Shown here piece by piece: positions 5,375 to 11,090 of a DNA stretch of 13,287 bases. The stretch covers positions 1 to 13,287 of the forward strand of contig JAFVZE010000268.1 of the NCBI GenBank assembly GCA_017508315.1, in the 5' to 3' direction. Every line of letters starts with the position of its first letter. Within the stretch, counting starts at the first letter, position 1. A program made the position numbers and the translations under genes. The notes under the pieces were generated by a model, which was not told the DNA's origin, did not search any database, and saw only the letters and a program-made list of their open reading frames with translations. Source of the DNA: Kiritimatiellia bacterium. Its GTDB lineage: Bacteria; Verrucomicrobiota; Kiritimatiellia; RFP12; UBA1067.

Positions 5375-6823
5375 TCAGTTTTTCATCTGCGGGAATAATA
5401 CCACATCTCGGATTCCGTCGCAACCGGTCAGCAGCATCACAAGACGGTCGATGCCGATGCCGAGCCCTCCCGTCGGAGGCATTCCGCACTCAAGCGCGGA
5501 AATGAAATCCTCGTCGATCTTCTCGGTGTCCTCGCCGGCCTGATGCTCAAGCGCCCTGCGCTGTTCGAGCGGATCGTTCTGCTCGGTGTAGCCCGGGCAG
5601 AGTTCGCGACCGCCGACGACGAACTCGAACACGTCCACGAGCGCCGGATCGTCTTTGCACGTCTTCGCCAGCGGCACGAATTCGTGCGGCAGACGCGTCA
5701 CGAACGTCGGCTGGCGCAGATTCTTTTCGATAAGCTTGTCGTAGACCTCGTGCGTGAGCATGAGCGAATCGCCGATGTCGTCAAGCTCGAGATTGGTCTC
5801 CTTCTCGCGTCCCATGGCTTTGGCTTTTTCAAGCTGAGCTTCGAAGGAAAGCTCGAACCAGTCATCGCCCATGAGTTCCCTGACGAGATCCTTGTAAGCC
5901 ACGCGACGGTAGGGAGGATTGAAGTTGATGATTTCCCTGCGCTCGCCGTATTCGATCTCGCGGGTGCCGACGACCGTATCGCAAAGATGCGGAATAAGCC
6001 CCTCAATGATCGCCTCCATCGAAGTACGATCGCCGTACGCCTCGTACACCTCGAGAACCGTGAACTCCGGATTGTGGCTGCGGTCGATGCCCTCGTTGCG
6101 GAAATCCTTGCCGAGCTCGAAAACCTTGTTCATGCCGCCGACCAGAAGCCGCTTGAGATACAGCTCGGGGGCGATGCGCAGAACCATCTTCTGGTCGAGC
6201 GCGTTGAAATGCGTCTCAAAAGGCTTCGCCGCCGCGCCGCCGGCCTGCGACTGCAGAATCGGCGTTTCCACCTCGTGAAAGCCTTTCGACCACAGATATT
6301 TGCGCGTCTCCTTGAGAATGTCGGAGCGCATGAAGAAGCGGTTGCGGGACTCGTCGTTGGTCATGAGATCGACATAGCGGCGGCGGTAGCATTCCTCCTG
6401 GTCGGCAAGACCGTGGAACTTCTCCGGCGGCTGTTCAAGCGCCTTGGCGAGCATCGTCCATTCCTTGACGACAAGCGACTTCTCGCCCTTCTGCGTCGTG
6501 AAAAGCGTACCTTCCGCTCCGATGATGTCGCCGAGATTCAAAAGCTTGAACGCGGCGAACGCGGTCTCGGAAAGTTCGTCCCGCTTGAAAATGAGCTGGA
6601 ATTTGTCCGTGCCGTCGTTCAAGGTCGCGAAATTCATCTTGCCCATGCGACGGATCATCATCAGCCGCCCGGCCAGACGCACGCTTTTGCCTTCTTCAAA
6701 CTCCGCACGGACCTTCTTGAGCTCGTCGTGTTCGTACTTGCAGCCGTAGGGCTCGTAGCCCATTGAGCCGAGCGCCTCCATCGAACGGAGGCGCTGTTCA
6801 CGGTATTCGTTTGTCTCTGCCAT
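5375..6823 (-). CDS. lysS: Lysyl-tRNA synthetase, class II
   Basis: LysS charges tRNA-Lys with lysine in the cytosol. The protein has 482 residues from the ATG at 6823, normal for the family. An N-terminal OB-fold anticodon-binding domain (about 45-130, with RLAGRLMMIRRMGKMNFATL) precedes the class II catalytic domain. Motif 2 is FRNEGIDRSHNPEFT, whose HNPEFT is typical of LysRS, and motif 3 is GLGIGIDRLVMLLTG (453-467), close to the end. I start at MAETNEYREQ, 7 nt after the argD stop; longer in-frame starts (TTG at 6853) would overlap argD and add residues foreign to the family. The Shine-Dalgarno is weak: GGGGA lies 11 nt upstream, within the argD stop region, so coupling to argD is likely. 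No second lysS is seen. Confidence 0.96.
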   Translation of the reverse strand: MAETNEYREQRLRSMEALGSMGYEPYGCKYEHDELKKVRAEFEEGKSVRLAGRLMMIRRMGKMNFATLNDGTDKFQLIFKRDELSETAFAAFKLLNLGDIIGAEGTLFTTQKGEKSLVVKEWTMLAKALEQPPEKFHGLADQEECYRRRYVDLMTNDESRNRFFMRSDILKETRKYLWSKGFHEVETPILQSQAGGAAAKPFETHFNALDQKMVLRIAPELYLKRLLVGGMNKVFELGKDFRNEGIDRSHNPEFTVLEVYEAYGDRTSMEAIIEGLIPHLCDTVVGTREIEYGERREIINFNPPYRRVAYKDLVRELMGDDWFELSFEAQLEKAKAMGREKETNLELDDIGDSLMLTHEVYDKLIEKNLRQPTFVTRLPHEFVPLAKTCKDDPALVDVFEFVVGGRELCPGYTEQNDPLEQRRALEHQAGEDTEKIDEDFISALECGMPPTGGLGIGIDRLVMLLTGCDGIRDVVLFPQMKN

Positions 6824-6830
6824 ATTGAGT

Positions 6831-8030
6831 TTATTCCCCGAATACGCAATCAAGCGCGTCGGAAATCATATCGACGGCCTCTTCGAGATCGTCTTCCTTG
6901 AGAACGAGCGGCGGCAGGAAGCGCACGACGTTGCCGCCGGCGGTAAGCGCCAGAAGTCCCTGGGCCTTGAGAGCTTCGACGACTTCCTTGGGATCGCCGT
7001 CGACCACCAGTCCGAGCATCATGCCCTTGCCGCGCACTTCGAGAAGTTTGTCGTATTTGTCGACGAAACCCTGAAGCGCTTCCCTGAAGAGATTGCCCAC
7101 CTCGGCGGCCTTGGCGAGCAGGCCCTCGGACTCGATAACGTCGATCACCGCGAGCGCCGCCGCCGCCGCGACGGGATTGCCGCCGAAGGTCGAGGCGTGG
7201 GAAGAAACGGTGAAGACATCGGCGAATTTGGCGTTGGAGACGAGCGCTCCCATGGGAATGCCGTCTGCGAGCGCCTTGGCGCAGGTGAAGAGATCGGGCT
7301 TGACGCCGTAGCCCTGCCATGCGAACCAGGTGCCGGTGCGGCCCATGCCCGCCTGCACTTCGTCGCAGATCATGACGAGGTTCTTCTCGTCGCAGAGAGC
7401 GCGCACGCCCTTCATGAACTCCTCCGTCGCGGGCGTGACGCCGCCCTCGCCCTGCACGGCTTCGAGCATGATCGCGACAGTCTTGTCGTTCACCGCGGCC
7501 TTTACGGATTCAAGGTCGTTGAAATCGGCGTAGGCGAACCCGACGGGAAGCGGATCGTAACCTTCCTGGCACCACGCCTGCGCGGTCGCCGCGACCGTGG
7601 CGAGAGTGCGGCCGTGAAAGCCCTGACGCATCGTCACCACCTCGTAACGTCCGCCGTTCTGCGAGCCCCACTTGCGGGCGAGTTTGATCGCCGCTTCGTT
7701 GGCTTCGGCGCCGGAATTGCAGAAGAACACCTTGCCGTCCAGACCGGAGATATCTACAAGCTTCGAGGCGAGTTTGACGGCCGGAACGTTGATGAAGAGA
7801 TTCGAGCAGTGGGTCATGGCCTTGGCCTGCTCCTGAATCGCCGCAACGACGGCGGGGTGCGAATATCCGACATTGTGCACGCCGATGCCGGACGTGAAAT
7901 CATAAAGTGACAACCCGTCGACGTCACGCACCGTGACTCCCTTCCCCGATGAAAGCACTACGCTGGGACTGTAGGTGGGCATTACCTTCGACTGATAAAG
8001 CCCTGCGATTTCCTGGGTCTTGTTGCTCAT
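6831..8030 (-). CDS. argD: Acetylornithine aminotransferase
   Basis: ArgD converts N-acetylglutamate semialdehyde to N-acetylornithine with glutamate as amino donor, step 4 of arginine synthesis. The 399-residue protein is a class III PLP aminotransferase: SGAEANEAA (106-114) binds the cofactor phosphate, D223 in CDEVQAGMGRTG contacts the PLP ring nitrogen, and K252 in TCAKALADGIPMGA is the Schiff-base lysine. STFGGNP (280-286) follows. The lysine motif reads ALADG where the family usually has ALGGG, a mild oddity. Its ATG overlaps the argB stop (ATGA), a sign of translational coupling. Related enzymes act on succinyl-ornithine, ornithine or 4-aminobutyrate, and some ArgD enzymes also serve lysine synthesis as DapC. 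The argB neighbour makes the arginine role most likely. Confidence 0.93.
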   Translation of the reverse strand: MSNKTQEIAGLYQSKVMPTYSPSVVLSSGKGVTVRDVDGLSLYDFTSGIGVHNVGYSHPAVVAAIQEQAKAMTHCSNLFINVPAVKLASKLVDISGLDGKVFFCNSGAEANEAAIKLARKWGSQNGGRYEVVTMRQGFHGRTLATVAATAQAWCQEGYDPLPVGFAYADFNDLESVKAAVNDKTVAIMLEAVQGEGGVTPATEEFMKGVRALCDEKNLVMICDEVQAGMGRTGTWFAWQGYGVKPDLFTCAKALADGIPMGALVSNAKFADVFTVSSHASTFGGNPVAAAAALAVIDVIESEGLLAKAAEVGNLFREALQGFVDKYDKLLEVRGKGMMLGLVVDGDPKEVVEALKAQGLLALTAGGNVVRFLPPLVLKEDDLEEAVDMISDALDCVFGE

Positions 8031-8887
8031 TGCGTTATCTCCGTTCCCACGCCTTCTCGCGTGAATATTTCAAGTAAAAGCGAATGCGCCATCCGTCCGT
8101 CGACGAGATGGACTTTTTTGACTCCCTGACGTATCGCGTCTTCGCAGCTTTCTATCTTCGGAAGCATGCCGCCGGAAATCGTGCCGTCGGCCTTCAGCAT
8201 CGCGACCGCGTCGAGATGCAGCGTCGAAAGCAGAGTCGTCGGGTCTTCGGGATTCTTCAAAAGCCCCGGCACGTCGCTTACGAGCGCGAATTTGCGGACC
8301 TTCAGAGCTTTGGCGAGCGCGGCGGCGGCATAGTCGGCGTTGATGTTGTAGAGGTGGCCGTCGTCGGCGCCGGTTCCGAGCGGGGTCACCACCGGAATGA
8401 TGCCGGCATCGAGCATTTCGACGACCGCGCGGGCCTTGACGTCAACCACTTCGCCGACATATCCGCGGTCGGGAGAGGCGATCTTGCGGGCCGAGAAAAG
8501 CCAATTTCCGTGCAACGGCTTGGCGTTCGCGCCCTTCGAACACAATCTCGAAACCAGATCCGGGTTCACGACGTTGTTGAGCGTCTTGCGGACGATCTCC
8601 ATCGTCTCTTCGTCCGTGACGCGCAACCCGTCGACGAACTTCGGTTCGTGTCCGCTCATCTTTATGGCCTTGGAAATCGCTTTCCCGCCGCCGTGAACGA
8701 TCACCACCTTCATCCCGACGGCATCCATAAAGGCGATATCGTCCATCAGGAGGTCGAGATTTTCCTCGACCTCCATCACGCTGCCGCCGACCTTCACCAG
8801 AACCGCAGAACCTCTGAAATCCTGAACATACGGCAAGGCTTCGGTCAGAACCGCAGCCTTCGCTTGAGCTGTATCTATTCTTTCCAT
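8027..8887 (-). CDS. argB: Acetylglutamate kinase, probably the arginine-inhibited type
   Basis: ArgB phosphorylates N-acetylglutamate with ATP, step 2 of arginine synthesis. The 286-residue protein has the amino acid kinase fold: K32 in VKVGGS, HGGGKAI (65-71), FVDGLRVTD with the substrate-binding arginine (84-92), the INADYAAAALAKAL nucleotide region and GGMLPKIES near 240-250. The N-terminal extension with TEALPYVQDFRG (15-26) matches the mobile helix that joins dimers into the hexameric, arginine-feedback-inhibited kinases of P. aeruginosa and T. maritima; the short E. coli-type enzymes lack it. Feedback inhibition is therefore inferred. It is the first gene of the operon, with ATG 9 nt after an extended -10 box and no Shine-Dalgarno, so probably leaderless. 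It overlaps argD by 4 nt. argA/argJ and argC are not in this window. Confidence 0.95.
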   Translation of the reverse strand: MERIDTAQAKAAVLTEALPYVQDFRGSAVLVKVGGSVMEVEENLDLLMDDIAFMDAVGMKVVIVHGGGKAISKAIKMSGHEPKFVDGLRVTDEETMEIVRKTLNNVVNPDLVSRLCSKGANAKPLHGNWLFSARKIASPDRGYVGEVVDVKARAVVEMLDAGIIPVVTPLGTGADDGHLYNINADYAAAALAKALKVRKFALVSDVPGLLKNPEDPTTLLSTLHLDAVAMLKADGTISGGMLPKIESCEDAIRQGVKKVHLVDGRMAHSLLLEIFTREGVGTEITQ

Positions 8888-8896
8888 TGAACGAAT

Positions 8897-8905
8897 ATTA
8901 TATCA
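8897..8905 (-). promoter_or_regulatory. Extended -10 promoter of the argB operon, leaderless type
   Basis: Minus-strand TGATATAAT is followed by 9 nt and the ATG at 8887, leaving a predicted leader of about 0-3 nt. No -35 match is found at 16-18 nt. Two dyads lie over and upstream of the box. Confidence 0.6.
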
Positions 8906-8933
8906 AAAATTGATCAACAATACCCCAGGGTAT
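8902..8933. promoter_or_regulatory. Possible operator dyads at the argB promoter
   Basis: Plus strand ATCAA-AAA-TTGAT (8902-8914) runs into the 8-bp palindrome TTGATCAA (8910-8917). ATACCC-CA-GGGTAT (8920-8933) then falls where a -35 box would lie. No ArgR-type arginine box is recognisable. Any binding protein is unknown. Confidence 0.35.
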
Positions 8934-8965
8934 CTTCAGAACCGGCATTCGTTTTACCGCCTCCT

Positions 8966-9403
8966 TTACCGGAATGTTTCGACTTTGACGGTAAGATTGC
9001 TGCGGGAGACGACCTTAATGTCCGCACCGCATTCGACCGGCCGATCGGCGACGGCATCCCATTCGGAGTCGCCGATGACGACCCGTCCGGCGTTGGGCGG
9101 ATTTATGGCCGCCACCACCCTGCCGCTGCGGCCTACATATTCGTCGGCGAGTTTAGCCTCCTCCCTGTCGCCGGCGAAAACGCTTTTCAGCCACCGGCGG
9201 AGCAATACGAGATAAAGCACGGACAGCGCCGAAAACGCCGCAAGCTGCCAATTCACCGTAAAGGCTTCGCCGAAGACAAACCGTCCGATGCCGACGCTCA
9301 TAGCGGCGAGTCCGAAGAAGAACACGACAAAACCGGGTGCCGCCAACTCCAGAAGCATGAGCGCCATTCCCGCGTACATCCACAGCCAAGCGTTCGAAAT
9401 CAT
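8966..9403 (-). CDS. NfeD-like membrane protein with C-terminal OB-fold domain
   Basis: This 145-residue protein fits the short NfeD (NfeD1b/YbbK) family. The N-terminal half holds membrane segments at about 5-20, 23-40 and 52-70, with the family phrase LELAAPGF (17-24). After a basic cytosolic linker (LLRRWLKSVF) comes a small OB-fold domain (about 88-145: VGRSGRVVAAINPPNAG, RVVIGDSEWDA, then strands ending LTVKVETF). NfeD proteins usually work with SPFH/stomatin-like scaffold proteins in membrane quality control, and the two genes are often adjacent. No SPFH gene is present here, so the partner must be elsewhere if it exists. The gene has its own promoter and a Shine-Dalgarno (AAAGGA, 7 nt before ATG). 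It follows a response regulator gene and precedes argB on the same strand. Confidence 0.85.
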   Translation of the reverse strand: MISNAWLWMYAGMALMLLELAAPGFVVFFFGLAAMSVGIGRFVFGEAFTVNWQLAAFSALSVLYLVLLRRWLKSVFAGDREEAKLADEYVGRSGRVVAAINPPNAGRVVIGDSEWDAVADRPVECGADIKVVSRSNLTVKVETFR

Positions 9404-9410
9404 GATATCG

Positions 9411-9416
9411 TCCTTT
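9411..9416 (-). promoter_or_regulatory. Shine-Dalgarno of the nfeD-like gene
   Basis: AAAGGA lies 7 nt before the ATG at 9403 and supports that start over upstream codons. This gene is leadered although its promoter has the same -10 type as the leaderless-looking genes. Confidence 0.7.
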
Positions 9417-9441
9417 CGTGCAACTGTTCAGTTTTCCGTCC

Positions 9442-9450
9442 ATTATACCA
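9442..9450 (-). promoter_or_regulatory. Extended -10 promoter of the nfeD-like gene
   Basis: Minus-strand TGGTATAAT, with GCCGC 8 nt upstream of the TATAAT, ends 38 nt before the ATG at 9403. The predicted leader is about 31 nt and includes the Shine-Dalgarno and a small AACTG-AA-CAGTT dyad. No -35 box is seen at the usual distance. Confidence 0.6.
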
Positions 9451-9497
9451 TATTCGCGGCAAATCCGATCGAGTTCGCACGTCCGCTCCCATCCGCC

Positions 9498-10175
9498 TCA
9501 GGGAACGACCCGGTAGCCGACACCCCTGACGGTCTCGAGATGGCTCGCCCACCGGCCGAGCTTACGGCGCAGTCCTGCGATCTGCACGTCAATCGTGCGA
9601 TCGCCATCGCCGGTCCCGCCGGCGATGGCGGAGAGCTGCCTTCGCGTGTACACTCTCGCGGGATGGGCGGCAAACTGAGAAAGAAAGCTGAATTCCGTCT
9701 TCGACAAGGTCAGCACCGCGCCGTCGAGAGTCGCCGATCCCGCCGCGGCATCGACCCGCAGGCCGTCAAGTTCGCAGACCGAAGATGTGCGGTCCATCCT
9801 GCGGAGCAGGGCGTTGACGCGCGCCGTCAGTTCCGAGCGGGAAAACGGCTTGGTCACGTAATCGTCGGCGCCCGCGTCCAAACCGGCGACGACATCCTCG
9901 GTTTCCGATTTTGCCGTCAGCATGATTATTCCGAGTTCGGACATCCCGAATCGCCGGCGAAGACGGCGGCACACTTCGATTCCGTCCAGCCCCGGAAGCA
10001 TTATGTCGAGAAGCAGGACATCCGGCCGTTCGCCGAGCACCGTTTCAATCCCCTCGTCGCCGCGGGACGAACAGACCACCCGACTGAAACCGGCCGAAGC
10101 GAGCGTCATGCGCAAAAGATTGCGGATGGTCTCGTCATCCTCGACAATCGCTATTTTCGAGGCGGACTGCGGCAT
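9498..10175 (-). CDS. OmpR/PhoB-type response regulator (orphan in this window)
   Basis: This 225-residue protein is a canonical two-domain regulator. Receiver domain about 7-125: acidic pair D13-D14 in IVEDDE, phospho-acceptor D57 in LLLDIMLPGLDG, T87, and K109 in GADDYVTKPF, all intact. The winged-helix DNA-binding domain (about 135-225) has LTLSKTEFSFL, the recognition region TIDVQIAGLRRKLG and a terminal VRGVGYRVVP. It begins 5 nt after the rbfA stop, with AAGGA 9 nt before the ATG inside the end of rbfA, so it is probably co-transcribed with rbfA. No histidine kinase lies nearby. It is a cytosolic transcription factor with unknown signal and targets. Codons near the wing include a perfect 12-bp inverted repeat (see 9602-9630). 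Confidence 0.93.
   Translation of the reverse strand: MPQSASKIAIVEDDETIRNLLRMTLASAGFSRVVCSSRGDEGIETVLGERPDVLLLDIMLPGLDGIEVCRRLRRRFGMSELGIIMLTAKSETEDVVAGLDAGADDYVTKPFSRSELTARVNALLRRMDRTSSVCELDGLRVDAAAGSATLDGAVLTLSKTEFSFLSQFAAHPARVYTRRQLSAIAGGTGDGDRTIDVQIAGLRRKLGRWASHLETVRGVGYRVVP
9602..9630. repeat. Perfect 12-bp inverted repeat inside the second response regulator gene
   Basis: CGCCATCGCCGG (9602-9613), five loop bases, then CCGGCGATGGCG (9619-9630). All 12 pairs match. It encodes the Gly/Asp-rich turn AGGTGDGDR of the DNA-binding domain. In the mRNA it would form a very stable GC-rich hairpin. Confidence 0.8.
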
Positions 10176-10180
10176 AATCT

Positions 10181-10531
10181 TCAGTCCTTCGGAAGCGAAT
10201 CGAGAATCGCCAGCACCTCGTCGCCCTTCTCAAGCGAAAGGTCGAGCTGGAAACAGAGCCTCGGAGTGAACTTGAGCCTTACTTCGCGGTTTATTATCTG
10301 CTGAAAACGCTTGGCATGGTGCTTGAGATGCTGCAACGCCGTCTCTTTCAGCCGGTCGTCGCCGAACACCGATATCCTGACCGTCGCGTCGCGCAGATCC
10401 TTGCCGCACTTGACGTCGGTTACGGTGATGAGTCCGGGAGACACGCTGTCCCCCTGCAGAACCGTGAACATCGACTCCGCGATCACCCGCTTCAGCAGCG
10501 AGTTTATTCTCTCTAATCTGTCTACTGCCAT
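10181..10531 (-). CDS. rbfA: Ribosome-binding factor A
   Basis: RbfA binds the 30S subunit during late assembly and helps 16S rRNA 5'-end maturation and cold adaptation. The 116-residue protein matches the single KH-like domain of the family: an N-terminal MAVDRLERINSLLKRVIAE helix, the strand pair VSPGLITVTDVKCGKDLRDATVRISVFG (with VTDVKCGKDL typical), a helix rich in His and Gln, then the R-x-x-P-x-L-x-F-x-x-D strand (RLKFTPRLCFQLDLSLEKGDEV). I start at ATG 10531. An in-frame GTG at 10540 directly follows the TATAAT and would lie before the predicted transcription start. The usual partners infB, nusA and truB are absent. The message looks leaderless, and a response regulator gene follows after 5 nt. 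Confidence 0.9.
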   Translation of the reverse strand: MAVDRLERINSLLKRVIAESMFTVLQGDSVSPGLITVTDVKCGKDLRDATVRISVFGDDRLKETALQHLKHHAKRFQQIINREVRLKFTPRLCFQLDLSLEKGDEVLAILDSLPKD

Positions 10532-10540
10532 AACGCGCAC

Positions 10541-10549
10541 ATTATATCA
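10541..10549 (-). promoter_or_regulatory. Extended -10 promoter of rbfA, leaderless type
   Basis: Minus-strand TGATATAAT is followed by 9 nt and the ATG at 10531. A start 7 nt after the box leaves a leader of about 0-2 nt. No Shine-Dalgarno precedes the ATG. Confidence 0.6.
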
Positions 10550-10561
10550 AAAAGTCCACCG

Positions 10562-10587
10562 GCGGTGATTTGAATAAAAATCGCCGC
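10562..10587. promoter_or_regulatory. Inverted repeat between the divergent rbfA and CPBP promoters
   Basis: GCGGTGATT (10562-10570) and AATCGCCGC (10579-10587) are complementary at 8 of 9 positions around an 8-bp AT spacer. The putative -35 of the CPBP gene lies in its centre, so a bound dimer could affect one or both promoters. Confidence 0.4.
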
Positions 10588-10599
10588 AAATGATATAAT
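10570..10599 (+). promoter_or_regulatory. Promoter of the CPBP protease gene, leaderless type
   Basis: TTGAAT (10570-10575), 18-nt spacer, TATAAT (10594-10599) preceded by TGA. The GTG start is 8 nt further on, so transcription should begin within about 2 nt of it. No Shine-Dalgarno is present. Confidence 0.65.
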
Positions 10600-10607
10600 A
10601 CCCGGCG

Positions 10608-11090
10608 GTGAAAGAAAAATTGAAAGCAACCGTCAAGGCGTGGCCGATAATCACTCTGATTACGGTCGCGCTGTGCTTCCTGACCCAGGAGACCGCAAAA
10701 CTGTTCGGCGTCGAACTTCCCGAACAGGCCAATCTGGAAATCGTCAGGCGCATGGCGGGATGGAACTGGAACTTCGCGTTTCTCGTCTTGCAGATCATCG
10801 TCATCCTACCGGCGGTCGAAGAGCTTATCTTCCGCCTGCCGACAAGGTTCGCGCGCAAATGGAAGGTCCAGTTCCGATCCGTTTTCGCGGCGGCGCTCTC
10901 GGCGCTGTTCTCGGCCGCGCATTACATCGCGCAACCCTTCCCTGACTCCGCATTCATCGCGCTTTTCGTCTTCGGCCTTGCGCAATGCCGGCTCTACAGA
11001 AAGACGGAATCGATCTTCTGCCCGATGCTGAACCACGCGCTTTTCAACCTGACCAATCTCGTACTGCTCTTCGTGCTGCCCGGCGCTTAA
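10608..11090 (+). CDS. CPBP family intramembrane metalloprotease (Abi/CAAX-protease-like)
   Basis: This 160-residue, very hydrophobic protein carries the three CPBP signatures: E71-E72-x-x-x-R76 (VEELIFR), F101-x-x-x-H105 (FSAAH) and H143-x-x-x-N147 (NHALFN). Membrane segments are likely at about 11-28, 55-72, 92-108, 114-128 and 138-158. The family includes eukaryotic Rce1-type prenyl proteases and bacterial proteins tied to bacteriocin self-immunity or peptide maturation; the substrate here is unknown. It is at the short end of the family, consisting of little more than the catalytic core. The GTG start is chosen because the next ATG would cut away the first membrane segment, and because it stands 8 nt from the TATAAT box. 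Its TAA overlaps the stop of the converging HAD gene. No bacteriocin or quorum gene is adjacent. Confidence 0.87.
   Translation: MKEKLKATVKAWPIITLITVALCFLTQETAKLFGVELPEQANLEIVRRMAGWNWNFAFLVLQIIVILPAVEELIFRLPTRFARKWKVQFRSVFAAALSALFSAAHYIAQPFPDSAFIALFVFGLAQCRLYRKTESIFCPMLNHALFNLTNLVLLFVLPGA

Noticed and set aside
6824..6853. Upstream TTG start for lysS giving ten extra residues
   Set aside because: It overlaps argD, and the extra residues are not part of the LysRS family; ATG 6823 fits.
5543..7910. Long plus-strand open frames of 361-407 codons opposite lysS and argD
   Set aside because: They are antisense to unmistakable LysRS and ArgD sequences; such long mirror frames are expected at this GC content.
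10608..11090. Defence (abortive infection) role for the CPBP protein
   Set aside because: The family is sometimes labelled Abi, but no toxin, bacteriocin or other defence gene is adjacent; only the protease motifs are supported.
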